The translations under genes and the position numbers were made by a program. Below, in pieces: positions 12,323 to 23,438 of a DNA stretch of 64,000 nucleotides (the first letter of the stretch is position 1; each line of letters starts with the position of its first letter). Source of the stretch: Planctomycetaceae bacterium (GTDB taxonomy: Bacteria; Planctomycetota; Planctomycetia; Planctomycetales; Planctomycetaceae); assembly GCA_029259815.1 (NCBI GenBank), contig JAJDEJ010000027.1:1-64000 (forward strand), written 5' to 3'. The notes beneath the pieces are model-generated. The model worked only from the letters and a program-made list of their open reading frames with translations, searched no databases and had not been told where the DNA came from.

Positions 12323-13144
12323 ATGGCATCTGGATCGAGCGTGAAAATTGGTTTCATTGGTGCCGGACGGATGGCGACCGCGCTGGCGACCGGGTTGATT
12401 GATGCTGGTTTCACAACACCCAAGTCCATGATCGCCAGCGATGTGAGCGACGAAGCACGACATCGCTTCGCCGCGGAGACAGGTGGCGTGGCCACAATGG
12501 ACAACGCCGAGGTCGTCAGCAGCTCAGATGTCATTGTGTTGGCCGTGAAGCCACAGCAAGTCGCTGAGGTGCTCAAGGAGCTTCGCGGTCATGCATCCGA
12601 CGAGAAGCTGTTCATTTCGATTGCAGCCGGGGTTCCGCTCCGTGCGTTACAGGAGGGACTGGGCAGTGAGTGTCGACTGGTGCGTGTCATGCCGAACTCG
12701 CCCTGTCTGGTAAGAGCTGGAGCATCCGCTTTCGCGTGCGGCGAGCAAGCAAGCAACACCGATGCTGAGCTTGTCAGTGCTCTGTTGTCGACGGTTGGCA
12801 TCGCCATCCCCGTGCCGGAGTCGTACATTGATGCGGTGACGGGACTCTCTGGGAGTGGTCCGGCCTATGGATTTCAGATCATTGAAGCTCTGAGCGATGG
12901 CGGAGTGAAAGTTGGTCTGCCGCGCGATGTGGCCACGCGGCTTGCCGCCCAAACAATACTGGGAGCCGCTCGCATGGTTCTGGAGACGGGGCAACATCCG
13001 GGTCTGCTCAAGGACGCGGTCACGAGTCCGGGCGGTACGACCATCGCCGGTCTGCACGCGATGGAGCAAGGGGGCGTTCGGGCAAGTTTGATCGATGCCG
13101 TGGAGTCCGCAACGCTGCGGTCAGTCGAGTTGGGACGGTCATAA
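12323..13144 (+). CDS. proC: Pyrroline-5-carboxylate reductase
   Basis: This 273-residue enzyme reduces pyrroline-5-carboxylate to proline using NAD(P)H. It has an N-terminal Rossmann fold (KIGFIGAGRMATALATGLI at about 6-24), the VLAVKPQQVAEVL segment and RVMPNSPCLVRAGASAF. The C-terminal dimer/substrate domain carries DAVTGLSGSGPAYGF and SPGGTTIAGLHAMEQGGVR. Start ATG 12323 has GGAGAGAG upstream. It is 166 bases downstream of the kinase gene and probably transcribed independently. Confidence 0.96.
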   Translation: MASGSSVKIGFIGAGRMATALATGLIDAGFTTPKSMIASDVSDEARHRFAAETGGVATMDNAEVVSSSDVIVLAVKPQQVAEVLKELRGHASDEKLFISIAAGVPLRALQEGLGSECRLVRVMPNSPCLVRAGASAFACGEQASNTDAELVSALLSTVGIAIPVPESYIDAVTGLSGSGPAYGFQIIEALSDGGVKVGLPRDVATRLAAQTILGAARMVLETGQHPGLLKDAVTSPGGTTIAGLHAMEQGGVRASLIDAVESATLRSVELGRS

Positions 13145-13326
13145 CGATCAACCCGGTCAAACAGGATGCTGATGAGTCGACACAGGCATCGCTTGCTAAG
13201 AATGATGTCGTGAAATGGCAACAGCGGTTTGACTCTCTGTGGGGGTGACATAGCGTTTCTTAAACATGCCTGACTCTGCGCGCGAATGGTTGTGTGCAGA
13301 CGTGCATCACGTTGGAGAAACCTGTC

Positions 13327-15444
13327 GTGAATAGTCCGCAGACATCCGAAGCTCCTGTGGAAACCCTTGTCCATAGCAGTCATCCCATGGATTCCTCGCG
13401 AATCCTGTTGTCAATGATGGCCTTGGCTCGTCAGGGAGAATTGGCTCATCACGATGGGCCGCAAAGCCTCGACAGCGTTGTGTCGCGACCCGTGCTGAAA
13501 CGATTGATCTCTGCATTGAACTTTCGCGATGCAGCGACACTGCAGCACTCCCGTCGGGTGGCTTTGTTATCTGTGGGGATGGCTCAGCAACTTGGTTGGG
13601 ATGGCCGTCATCTGCGTGTGCTCGAAGTGGCAGGGCTGCTGCACGACATCGGCAAGATCGGCGTGCCGGATAACATCCTGCTCAAGCCGGGCAAGCTCAG
13701 CGCTGAAGAAGCCGAGCTCATGTCGCTGCACTCCAACATTGGTGCCGACGTCCTGCAAGCCTGTCGCTTGGACAAGGAAGTCATTCAGATCGTGCTCGAC
13801 TCCCACTCGTACTACGATGCCCACATCGATGAGTCGCGGAGGACGGGAGCGGACATTCACCTCGGCGCCCGTATTCTTGCTGTCGCCGATGCCTATGATT
13901 CATTAACGCACGATCAGGTCTTCCGCACGGGCAAGGTGCACGACGAAGCGATGGACATTCTGCATGGTGATGCCGGGACGAAGTTCGACGGCAACGTCGT
14001 GGCCGCACTTGATCGCTGGGTCGAAAAGGAAGGCATGTCCTACGTCAAGAACGAGGGTCATGCAGCCGATGATGTGGAGTCCAGTGCTCCGCAGAATATC
14101 GAGGCATCGATGGAAGCGGGGTCACTTTGTCACATCTTCTCGTATCTGTACGTGCTGGAAAGCCTGTATGACGGCTTCTACGTGCTCGATTCGGATCTTC
14201 GCTTCACCGTATGGAGTTCTGGAGCAGAGAATCTGCTGGGACGACTTTGTTCCCAAATGTTGGGAAGATCTTGGACGTCCCGGTTGTTGTCCTATAGCGA
14301 CAATACGGGCAAACGCCTGTCTGACCAGGAATGCCCGATTCATGAGGTGATGGAGTCTTCACGCCCCGCGTGCCGGACGGTCAATGTTCAACAGCGTGGC
14401 GGAAGCTGGCTCGAAGTCGAAGTGCAATGTGTGCCCCTCATCGACTACCAGGGTACGTTACAGGGCGTCGCAGAAATCTTCCGGGATGTCTCACGCAGCA
14501 AGCGAAATGCACCGCAGTTTCGCGAGTTGAAGCTCGCAGCGAGCCGCGACGCCCTGACGGGCGTCGCGAACCGTGGTGAACTGGAAAAACACCTCAAGCG
14601 AATGGTTCACGAGTATTCTCAAGGCGATACGGATACGTTTAGCGTGCTCTTTCTGGATATCGACCATTTCAAAAGCATCAACGACACACATGGTCACGGT
14701 GTTGGCGACCGTGTGCTGATCTCGGTCGCCAGACTGATGCAGTCCGAGTTGTACTCAGGCGAACTCGTCGCTCGATATGGAGGTGAGGAATTCGTCGTCT
14801 TGTGTCCTTCGACCGACCTCGACGCAGCCATGCGGAAAGCCGAGCGAATCCGTTCCACACTCGCCGAAACGGCAATTGAAGACAGCGTGCGGCTCAAGGT
14901 CACCGCGTCTCTGGGAGTGTCTCAGGTCGATGACAAAGATACGATGGAGAGCTTGCTGCATCGGGCGGACACTGCGCTATACAATGCCAAAGAGAGTGGC
15001 CGCAATCGCATTTGCAAGCTGCTTCCCAAAGACTGCGTCGAAGCGAAGCCAGTAGAACCGAGCCTCGTGAAAAGTAACGGCTCGTCCTATACGTTCGAGT
15101 CTGAGTTTACGACGTGCATGGTGGCATCCATGGGCGTTTACAAAGTCAGCGGATTTGTCAACGAACTCGAGGCCGACTTGATCGAGGCCAATGAAGGCCG
15201 AGTGGTCATGCAGGTCGGCCAACCGGGATTTTTTTCCGGCTGGGGCAACCGTGAGAATCGGCGCCCCGTCAACATTGTCATGACCTTCGGCGAACCGGAG
15301 AACCAATCCGCCAAGGCGGCGTCGCGTCGCGTGCTCGTGACCGTGACCGTGACGCCCGTCGGGACACCTCCATCAGCCGATGCCTTCGAGCAGCGCGCGA
15401 AACGTGTCTTTGAACTCTCTCGTTGCTACTTTGCGGCCGATTGA
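13327..15444 (+). CDS. HD-domain / PAS / GGDEF signalling protein with extra C-terminal domain
   Basis: I place the start at GTG 13327, with GGAGAAA eight bases upstream, giving 705 residues. An HD phosphohydrolase domain spans about 60-225 (EVAGLLHDIGKIGVPDNILLK), but the HHE/GYP signature is replaced by SHSYYDAHIDES, so classic HD-GYP activity is doubtful. A PAS-like domain follows (about 265-400). A GGDEF domain lies at about 410-575 with VARYGGEEFVVL, so diguanylate cyclase activity is likely; no RxxD inhibitory site precedes it. The last ~120 residues form an unassigned domain (TTCMVASMGVYKVSGFVNEL). The protein is soluble. A strong terminator follows. Confidence 0.88.
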   Translation: MNSPQTSEAPVETLVHSSHPMDSSRILLSMMALARQGELAHHDGPQSLDSVVSRPVLKRLISALNFRDAATLQHSRRVALLSVGMAQQLGWDGRHLRVLEVAGLLHDIGKIGVPDNILLKPGKLSAEEAELMSLHSNIGADVLQACRLDKEVIQIVLDSHSYYDAHIDESRRTGADIHLGARILAVADAYDSLTHDQVFRTGKVHDEAMDILHGDAGTKFDGNVVAALDRWVEKEGMSYVKNEGHAADDVESSAPQNIEASMEAGSLCHIFSYLYVLESLYDGFYVLDSDLRFTVWSSGAENLLGRLCSQMLGRSWTSRLLSYSDNTGKRLSDQECPIHEVMESSRPACRTVNVQQRGGSWLEVEVQCVPLIDYQGTLQGVAEIFRDVSRSKRNAPQFRELKLAASRDALTGVANRGELEKHLKRMVHEYSQGDTDTFSVLFLDIDHFKSINDTHGHGVGDRVLISVARLMQSELYSGELVARYGGEEFVVLCPSTDLDAAMRKAERIRSTLAETAIEDSVRLKVTASLGVSQVDDKDTMESLLHRADTALYNAKESGRNRICKLLPKDCVEAKPVEPSLVKSNGSSYTFESEFTTCMVASMGVYKVSGFVNELEADLIEANEGRVVMQVGQPGFFSGWGNRENRRPVNIVMTFGEPENQSAKAASRRVLVTVTVTPVGTPPSADAFEQRAKRVFELSRCYFAAD

Positions 15445-15501
15445 GTGTTTCATCATCCAGTCAGCCGCGAGCTCAGCACCTTGCGAGCCGCCAAAGAAGA
15501 G

Positions 15502-15541
15502 ATGAACCCAATTCCCTTGAGGGAATCGGGTTCATTTTTTG
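15502..15541 (+). terminator. Rho-independent terminator after the GGDEF gene
   Basis: A 15-bp stem with one mismatch (ATGAACCCAATTCCC pairing with GGGAATCGGGTTCAT) and a TTGA loop is followed by a run of T. It lies 57 bases after the stop of the HD/GGDEF gene and is oriented for plus-strand transcription. Confidence 0.9.
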
Positions 15542-15595
15542 TCGGTTGTCGCTCGTGGTCCATGTGCATTTGACGAAGACGCCGTCAATCATGAC

Positions 15596-16060
15596 CTACT
15601 GACGGAAGAAGTCGCTCGGCCCTTTGTGGGTGTAGTACGGGTACTGGACGGCTCCACCAGGGGCGTTCTGCGATGGATACTTGAGATTATGCGGGCGACT
15701 GTAGGCATAGGAGAGGTGGTGTTGCGGGCAAGTATGACCGCAACCGCAACCCGCCCCACAGGCTCCGCCGTGACCACACGCTCCACCGTGCCCACAAGCC
15801 GCGCCATGACCACAAGCGCCGGAAGGACATCCTGCAAAGCCGTTATAGCCGGGGAAGCCACTCGTGCTGTGGTACGATGACTCATAGGCGTGGGCATCCT
15901 GGATCGGATGCTGCATGGTCGCGAGATTCCCATAACGGGCCGGGACGACATTCACGTCCTGGTGATGTGGGCTCTGCCCTCGGGTAACGCCCTGTTGAGT
16001 CATACACCCGCAGGCCGTCAACAGTGACGCCATCATGCAAGCAGCAAGGTAGTTTTTCAT
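15596..16060 (-). CDS. Cys/Gly/His-rich lipoprotein
   Basis: The 154-residue product has a lipoprotein signal peptide with lipobox LTAC (Cys17). A repeat tract at about 77-108 consists of the unit (A/G)CGHG with about eleven cysteines and five histidines, followed by HTCPQHH. The rest is rich in Tyr, His, Asn and Pro (SYAYSRPHNLKYPSQNAPGG). The repeat suggests metal binding or disulfide cross-linking outside the cytoplasm; this is inference only. It converges with the GGDEF gene and may share the bidirectional hairpin. I do not recognise a named family. Confidence 0.75.
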   Translation of the reverse strand: MKNYLAACMMASLLTACGCMTQQGVTRGQSPHHQDVNVVPARYGNLATMQHPIQDAHAYESSYHSTSGFPGYNGFAGCPSGACGHGAACGHGGACGHGGACGAGCGCGHTCPQHHLSYAYSRPHNLKYPSQNAPGGAVQYPYYTHKGPSDFFRQ

Positions 16061-16430
16061 TTCATCCCCTGAATCAGTCGGTCACAAGTAGACCGTGTCT
16101 GCAATCGTTGGTGAGTCACAATGACTGTACTTGTCGAGTAAGGATTGGCGCACTGGCAGCGGATCAGGCAGGGATCAACGATCATTTGATGTCCATGCGC
16201 CGCGACACCAAAGTGCCGGTGGCACAAGCCGGGTCCAGAATCTTTATCGGCGCGATGCCCGCCGGAATCCGCACATTCCCTGAAAAACCATCGATCCTTG
16301 CACTGAGAACAACCGGTCGATCTTGCAGGCTTGATGTAATCCGCATAGATTAACATCCGCTATTGGGAATGATGGGTTTGGGCATTGCTCGTAACATCAT
16401 TCTGGCAAGGAGTTTACTAGGAATTGCTGT
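16061..16430. other. Intergenic region between divergent lipoprotein and isomerase genes
   Basis: The 370 bases contain no supported ORF or RNA. AAGGAG at 16407-16412 is the likely ribosome binding site region of the next gene, although spacing to its proposed GTG is long. The promoters for both divergent genes must be here. Confidence 0.35.
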
Positions 16431-17192
16431 GTGCCGGGGGGTATCTGCGTGTTCGTCTCAGCTTCGACCATCTGTTTTCCCGAAGCCAACTTTGCTGACT
16501 CGTGTCAACAACTCACTGATTTGGAGTACGACCGGGTTGAGCTGTGGCTCAGCGAATCCTCTCCTCAACTCAGTGCGTCGCAAATCGCAAGCGATCCTGA
16601 TCGATTCATTGCCATGTATCGTGAGACGACCCGCCTCACGCCGGTCGCCTTCTGTTGTGATGACGACATCTCACCGGAGGTCTTCGCCGGTCTCTCGAAA
16701 GCGGCCAAGTTGCTGCAGGTCACACAGATTACGGTCCCGTCTTCCGCGATCGGCACTCCATTTAATGCCGAGATTGACCGTCTCCGTAGCCTGACATCAA
16801 TTGCCAATCAGGACGGGATTCGAGTGTCCATCAAGACACAAACGGGTCAGCTCACTGAGGACCCTGAGACAGCTGTTGAACTTTGTGGATCGGTCGATGG
16901 TCTGGGACTCACGCTCGATCCCAGCTATTACCTGATCCGGCAGAATCCGGTGACGTCGTTCGAACGATTTGCTCCGCACGTCTACCACGTCCACCTCCGC
17001 GACAGCACGGCTCAGGAATTGCAGGTGCAGGTCGGATTGGGCGAGATTGACTACAGTCGGCTGATCGCCCAACTGGAGCGTGAAGGATACAACCGGGCTC
17101 TCTCGGTTGAGCTCATTCCTTCGCTGACCGACTCCGAGTCTCGAATGCTGGAGATGCGCAAGCTACGGATGCTGCTCGACTCACTCCTCTGA
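16431..17192 (+). CDS. Xylose-isomerase-like TIM-barrel protein (sugar phosphate isomerase/epimerase family)
   Basis: The 253-residue product (from GTG 16431) or 247 residues (from GTG 16449, which has GGGGGG about eight bases upstream) belongs to the AP endonuclease 2/xylose isomerase-like superfamily. Visible elements are DLEYDRVELWLSES near the N-terminus, the LGLTLDPSYYLI strand with its conserved Asp, and VYHVHLRDSTAQELQVQVG followed by GEIDYSRLIAQLEREGY. These mark the metal-binding barrel, so isomerase or epimerase chemistry is likely, with substrate unknown. Its 3' end overlaps the convergent histidine kinase gene by 12 bases. Confidence 0.82.
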   Translation: MPGGICVFVSASTICFPEANFADSCQQLTDLEYDRVELWLSESSPQLSASQIASDPDRFIAMYRETTRLTPVAFCCDDDISPEVFAGLSKAAKLLQVTQITVPSSAIGTPFNAEIDRLRSLTSIANQDGIRVSIKTQTGQLTEDPETAVELCGSVDGLGLTLDPSYYLIRQNPVTSFERFAPHVYHVHLRDSTAQELQVQVGLGEIDYSRLIAQLEREGYNRALSVELIPSLTDSESRMLEMRKLRMLLDSLL

Positions 17193-17948
17193 GTCATCGT
17201 CCTCTTCAGGACCATCTTCCGCATCTCTGCTAAGTGCTGCAGGCGGCAGCGAGATGCTGAACCGTGTCCCTTGCCCTGGCTCGCTGTCGCACTGGATCGT
17301 ACCCTCGTGTGCCTCGACAATCTTGCGAACAGTCGGCAGCCCCAGCCCACTGCCTCCAGTACGGGTCGAGAAGAACGCCTTGAACATGCGACTACGTGTC
17401 CGCTCGTCCATGCCCGCACCATTATCGATGATGTCTAAGCAGACACGTCCCTCGCGTTCGTAGGTCTGCAACTCCAATAGTCCGCCATCAGGCATGGCCT
17501 GCTCGGCGTTGCGAACCAGATTCATCAGCACCTGATGCATCAACGTCTCATCGAGGCCGACCAAGGGCAAATCCGGATCGAGATGTGGACTGAGTTCGAT
17601 CCCCTGCTCCGTGACTTCTGCCTGCACGAATGTGACGAACTGCTTTACGACAGCATTCAGGTCAGTTGGATGCAGCCGCAACTCACCAACCCGGGCGAAC
17701 TGCAGAAAGGCATCGAGGATGTCTTCCAGATGTCCGCACTCTCGCTGCAGTGTGACCAGCTTGTTCAACATACGACGGTCACGTGCCGACTCGCCCTGCT
17801 CCACTTCTTCAGAGAGCAAGTTCAGGTTGAGCCTGATCGTCGACAGCGGGTTGCGGATCTCATGGGCCAATCCGCCCGCAAGCGTCGCAATCTCGGAGTA
17901 CTGCTTGAGCAGCCGCGCACGCTCCTGCTCGTCAAACTCAGCAGCCAC
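17181..17948 (-). CDS. Soluble two-component sensor histidine kinase
   Basis: The 255-residue protein consists almost only of a HisKA domain and an HATPase_c domain. The H-box reads ATLAGGLAHEIRNPLSTIRL (His about residue 29). The N-box is NLVRNAEQAMPDG, the G1 box DIIDNGAGMDERT and the G2 box TGGSGLGLPTVRKIVEAHEG. There is no membrane span or recognisable sensor domain, only a short coiled N-terminus, and the tail is acidic (EDGPEEDDDSEE). No response regulator lies next to it, so its partner is encoded elsewhere. It lies 57 bases downstream of the pnp stop codon on the same strand and may be co-transcribed. Confidence 0.9.
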   Translation of the reverse strand: MAAEFDEQERARLLKQYSEIATLAGGLAHEIRNPLSTIRLNLNLLSEEVEQGESARDRRMLNKLVTLQRECGHLEDILDAFLQFARVGELRLHPTDLNAVVKQFVTFVQAEVTEQGIELSPHLDPDLPLVGLDETLMHQVLMNLVRNAEQAMPDGGLLELQTYEREGRVCLDIIDNGAGMDERTRSRMFKAFFSTRTGGSGLGLPTVRKIVEAHEGTIQCDSEPGQGTRFSISLPPAALSRDAEDGPEEDDDSEE

Positions 17949-18005
17949 CGCATTGCTCCGACAGACGGCCCACGGCGTCGTTCTCAGTCTCCTCAGACCG
18001 AAGGC

Positions 18006-20138
<2,133 letters not shown>

Positions 20139-20359
20139 GCGTTTTTTCCTTCTTCAATTCCTACGACCATCGCGTCGCCCCGCGTTATTGGGGGCGAGCC
20201 ATCGACAGTCCTGACATGACTCATTCCACCTGAGGGCCCAATTTTCTGCACGCTCAAGGCACGGGACCAATCGACCAGTACTTGACGTTGACCGAATCGA
20301 GATCGTCCTGAGTATGCACATCCATGACGTTGGGTCGTGTTGGCCTGCAACATCTGCTG

Positions 20360-20387
20360 CCTCCCCACTTGCTGCTTTTGGGGAGGT
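20360..20387 (-). terminator. Hairpin directly after rpsO
   Basis: An 8-bp stem CCTCCCCA/TGGGGAGG with an 11-base loop begins immediately after the rpsO stop codon. There is no T-run on the minus strand after it, so it may be an attenuator, mRNA stabiliser or processing site between rpsO and pnp rather than a full terminator. Confidence 0.45.
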
Positions 20388-20656
20388 TATTTGCGGATGT
20401 TCAGACGTTCCAACAGATCGAGATAACGGTCGGAGTCGTGCTCACGAACGTAATCGAGCAAGCGTCTCCGCCGACTGACCATCATCAACAGCCCGCGCCG
20501 ACTGGCGTGGTCCTTTTTGTGTTGCTTGAGATGTCCGGTCAACTCGTTGATCCGCTGAGTCAGCACTGCGATTTGAATGTCCGGCGAGCCGGTGTCATCA
20601 TTCGTGCGACGATACTGTTCGATCAACTCGGTTTTTTTTTCTTTCGTCAGCGACAT
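20387..20656 (-). CDS. rpsO: Ribosomal protein S15
   Basis: The 89-residue product matches bacterial S15 over its full length: [19 protein letters not shown] at the start, [20 protein letters not shown] in the middle, then [20 protein letters not shown] and a C-terminus ending LERLNIRK. It binds 16S rRNA in the 30S platform. The rpsO-pnp order is conserved across bacteria. Confidence 0.97.
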   Translation of the reverse strand: MSLTKEKKTELIEQYRRTNDDTGSPDIQIAVLTQRINELTGHLKQHKKDHASRRGLLMMVSRRRRLLDYVREHDSDRYLDLLERLNIRK

Positions 20657-20863
20657 TGGGTCCTTCCAAACCCTGTTCTCTCGTCAGACGGTCCCAATGC
20701 CCCCTCGCTCATCAATCAAACACGAACGCCGGGAAGCGCAAGACCAGTAAATGCTTACGTATTTTCTGGAGGTACTGTATCAAGGACGTCGGAATATGCA
20801 ACGCTGGACAGGAATTTCGTCCGGTTCGCCGATCGCTCCCGTTGAGGTATGACCGGCGTGGCC

Positions 20864-23116
20864 TCACGCCTCTCGCACGACGATGCGATTGCCGCTGATC
20901 TGGACGATTTCGACCGACTTCCCCTGGGGGATAAATGGTCCATCGCTCACGACGTCGAGCAATCGGTCGTTCACACGGGCTTTTCCAGCCGGTCGGAGCA
21001 TTGTCAGTGTCTCGCCCTGTGCCCCCAGGAGCCTGGCGAGTGCCCCGGTCTCCGCGAGGTCCGGGCGAAGTTGCGGTTCGTCGGGTGATTGAACCGTGTC
21101 CATGCCCGGAGGCGTCAGAATCATCTGGTTGAGGATGGGGATCCGCGGTAGAAACTTCGAAATTGCAGTGGCCATGACAATGACTGCAATGATTGACGCA
21201 CTTAGTGTTCCCATGGTCCACGTGGCGTTCGTGAGGTCGTTGTTCTTCAGCAGGATGCCGTTGCCGAAGGTCTGACTCGCCATCACCAGAGAAGCGAACA
21301 TCAAGAGCGCTCCCGACACCCCGAATACGCCAAAGCCGGGGATCACGAACACCTCCATCGCCAGGCAACCCAACCCCAGCAAGAACAGCAGCACCTCCAG
21401 CCACCCGGCTGTCCCGCCGAGGAACTTGCTCCAGAAAAACACTCCGAAGCACAGTGCGGAAACAATACCGAGGATGCCGCTCATGAAGTGCAATTCGAGA
21501 TAGATGCAGATAATGCCCACGAAAAACAGCAAGCCAGTCACGAAGTTCGTGTTGAGGACGAACACCGTGTCGTCGAGCCATGTGCGGCCGATCTTTTGTG
21601 GTTGAATATCCTCGGGAATGCCGAGACGTTCCTTGAGATCATCAAACGAGACGTTAGGGTTGTCGGGTTGATGCTTGAGTGGCCTTTCTGCGATCAGAAG
21701 TTCGTGAGCGCGCTTTCCGTTCAGCGTCAGAAGCAGGTCTTCGGCCGATTCGGGCACCAGTCGGCCCTGTTCCCATTCGCCGCCCGCCTCGTGGATCTCT
21801 TCCTCGCTCATGTAGGTCACATCGCCCGTCAGCTTGTTGCGAACTTCGTAGACTTGCAGGTCCTTGTCGGCCATGGCCATGAGGAGCGCCGGTGGGCGTC
21901 CTTTGCGTTCTCCCAACTCTCGCATGATCTCACGCAGGAAACTCAACACCTTCTCGGGAGCACGCTCAAATTGCCCGCCCTCTCGCATTTCGATTGGTCC
22001 AGAGTCTCCGAAGATCCCATTTGGCGTGAGGTAAATTTCATCACATCCCAATGCGATGATCGCCGCCCCACTGAGTGCCTGTTTCGGCACGTAGGCGATC
22101 GTGCGAATGTCTCGTTCTTCCAGGTCTGCAATCGCATAGGCGAGATCGCGTGATTGCCACAACAATCCGCCCGGCGAATCAATCTCGAAGATGATGACTT
22201 CCGATCCACTGGCGACGGCCCGATCGATTTGACGTTCCAAGAAGGACTCCAAGAAGGGATCAATCGTGTCCTTGACTTCGATGAGGCTCACGCGATTGAA
22301 TGTTCCCGGCTTGGCCTGTTCGCGAAGCGACTCCAATGGCAGCCCATAGGCGGCGGCCAGATCATGCCGGTTTTCCACCGTCTGCATGACCAAGAAGTCA
22401 GCATTGCGGGCCTGTGCCCCGGAGAAGAGTCCCGGCTGTCCCGGCTCCTTGATGTTCCGGGAGTCTTTGATGACGACGCCAGAATCACGCATCTGAGCCG
22501 CTTCGTCCTCGATGACGAGTCGTTTCTCGGACATGCCGTCTGCCGGCTCGACCGTCAATTGCAGGATGGATGCTTGAGGGTCAATCATCCCGGTGACCAG
22601 TGCACGGTTGACCTTGGCGTTGTGTCGTTTGGCCACGAGATTCAAGGCAAATGCCCGTTGATCGTCAGTGACCGGACCACCGCGCCCAATGTCGCCCAGC
22701 TGTGCGTCGGGGTGCATCACGATCTCCTTGCACGCCAGTGCAGCCAGCACGTTATGGCCGGTCACGGTCTCGGGGATCCACGCGATTGTGGTCACGCGAG
22801 ACAGAGCTGCTGACGGCAGGAAGTCAGCGAGCCCATAAACGTGGTGGAATTGACTGTTGCCTGGAGTCAATTCCAACACGAGCACCGCACGCCGGTCGTC
22901 CTTCAAAGCCGCACTTTGCAATTCCAGACCAGTCTCGCGAACCCAGTTGAGCATCTGATCGTCGATCGGACTGCTCAGCGTGATGTACCGGGCGATGACC
23001 GGCGATTCGTCCGCCGCCGGCACATCATCCGCCGTCGCTAGACCTGCTCCCGCGAGGAGGGTCGCCACAGTGAGCGTCACCAGCAGATGTCTATTGAGTT
23101 GAAAGAGCGATTGCAT
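20864..23116 (-). CDS. NfeD-family membrane-bound serine protease (ClpP-like) protein
   Basis: I take Met 23116 (MQSLFQLNRH) as the start, giving 750 residues and a clean signal peptide; 22 more residues are possible. Two ClpP/crotonase-like domains are visible. The first, about 45-235, is divergent (ARYITLSSPIDDQML). The second, about 265-460, contains EVIIFEIDSPGGLLWQSRDL and the candidate nucleophile Ser in KQALSGAAIIALGCDEIYL. Four or five membrane spans follow (about 510-660), then a C-terminal NfeD OB-fold (about 680-750) ending GNRIVVREA. Such proteins are linked to membrane quality control and stomatin partners; no stomatin gene is adjacent. Confidence 0.88.
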   Translation of the reverse strand: MQSLFQLNRHLLVTLTVATLLAGAGLATADDVPAADESPVIARYITLSSPIDDQMLNWVRETGLELQSAALKDDRRAVLVLELTPGNSQFHHVYGLADFLPSAALSRVTTIAWIPETVTGHNVLAALACKEIVMHPDAQLGDIGRGGPVTDDQRAFALNLVAKRHNAKVNRALVTGMIDPQASILQLTVEPADGMSEKRLVIEDEAAQMRDSGVVIKDSRNIKEPGQPGLFSGAQARNADFLVMQTVENRHDLAAAYGLPLESLREQAKPGTFNRVSLIEVKDTIDPFLESFLERQIDRAVASGSEVIIFEIDSPGGLLWQSRDLAYAIADLEERDIRTIAYVPKQALSGAAIIALGCDEIYLTPNGIFGDSGPIEMREGGQFERAPEKVLSFLREIMRELGERKGRPPALLMAMADKDLQVYEVRNKLTGDVTYMSEEEIHEAGGEWEQGRLVPESAEDLLLTLNGKRAHELLIAERPLKHQPDNPNVSFDDLKERLGIPEDIQPQKIGRTWLDDTVFVLNTNFVTGLLFFVGIICIYLELHFMSGILGIVSALCFGVFFWSKFLGGTAGWLEVLLFLLGLGCLAMEVFVIPGFGVFGVSGALLMFASLVMASQTFGNGILLKNNDLTNATWTMGTLSASIIAVIVMATAISKFLPRIPILNQMILTPPGMDTVQSPDEPQLRPDLAETGALARLLGAQGETLTMLRPAGKARVNDRLLDVVSDGPFIPQGKSVEIVQISGNRIVVREA

Positions 23117-23222
23117 CCGGGCACCGATTTCTGAAGAGGGATTCCCGAGGAGATTATACCGTGACCCAAAAATGCGGGTCAAACTCTGTCACGGTTTGGA
23201 CACGCCACGGATTCGAGAAATC

Positions 23223-23329
23223 GGGTGGCACGCCCAGACCAACGGGATGGGCGTGGCGAACGCGGGACAGTCCATCGAGTCAGTGAGAACCGTGCGCCAC
23301 GCCCTTCCTGGCGTCAGGGCGTGCCACCC
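23223..23329. repeat. Inverted pair of GGGTGGCA-headed hairpins (107 bp)
   Basis: The left half begins GGGTGGCACGCCC and ends GGGCGTGGCG at 23258. The right half (23295-23329) is the inverse of a close variant. Each half can itself fold through CACGCCC/GGGCGTG. A 107-bp element of the same design is found at 44126-44232. Confidence 0.85.
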
Positions 23330-23438
23330 ACACTCGTTGGAGTGACGTTGCCTTTTCCGCACTTTCCCCTTGTCAAAACGCGAAGTCTCGCACAGAAGAT
23401 CATCGATTTCTGAGTTGGACAGTCGGGATTCCCGCGAA

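Noticed and set aside
16363-16794. 143-codon plus-strand ORF overlapping the isomerase gene start
   Set aside because: Different frame from the TIM-barrel protein whose motifs are clear; no homology features.
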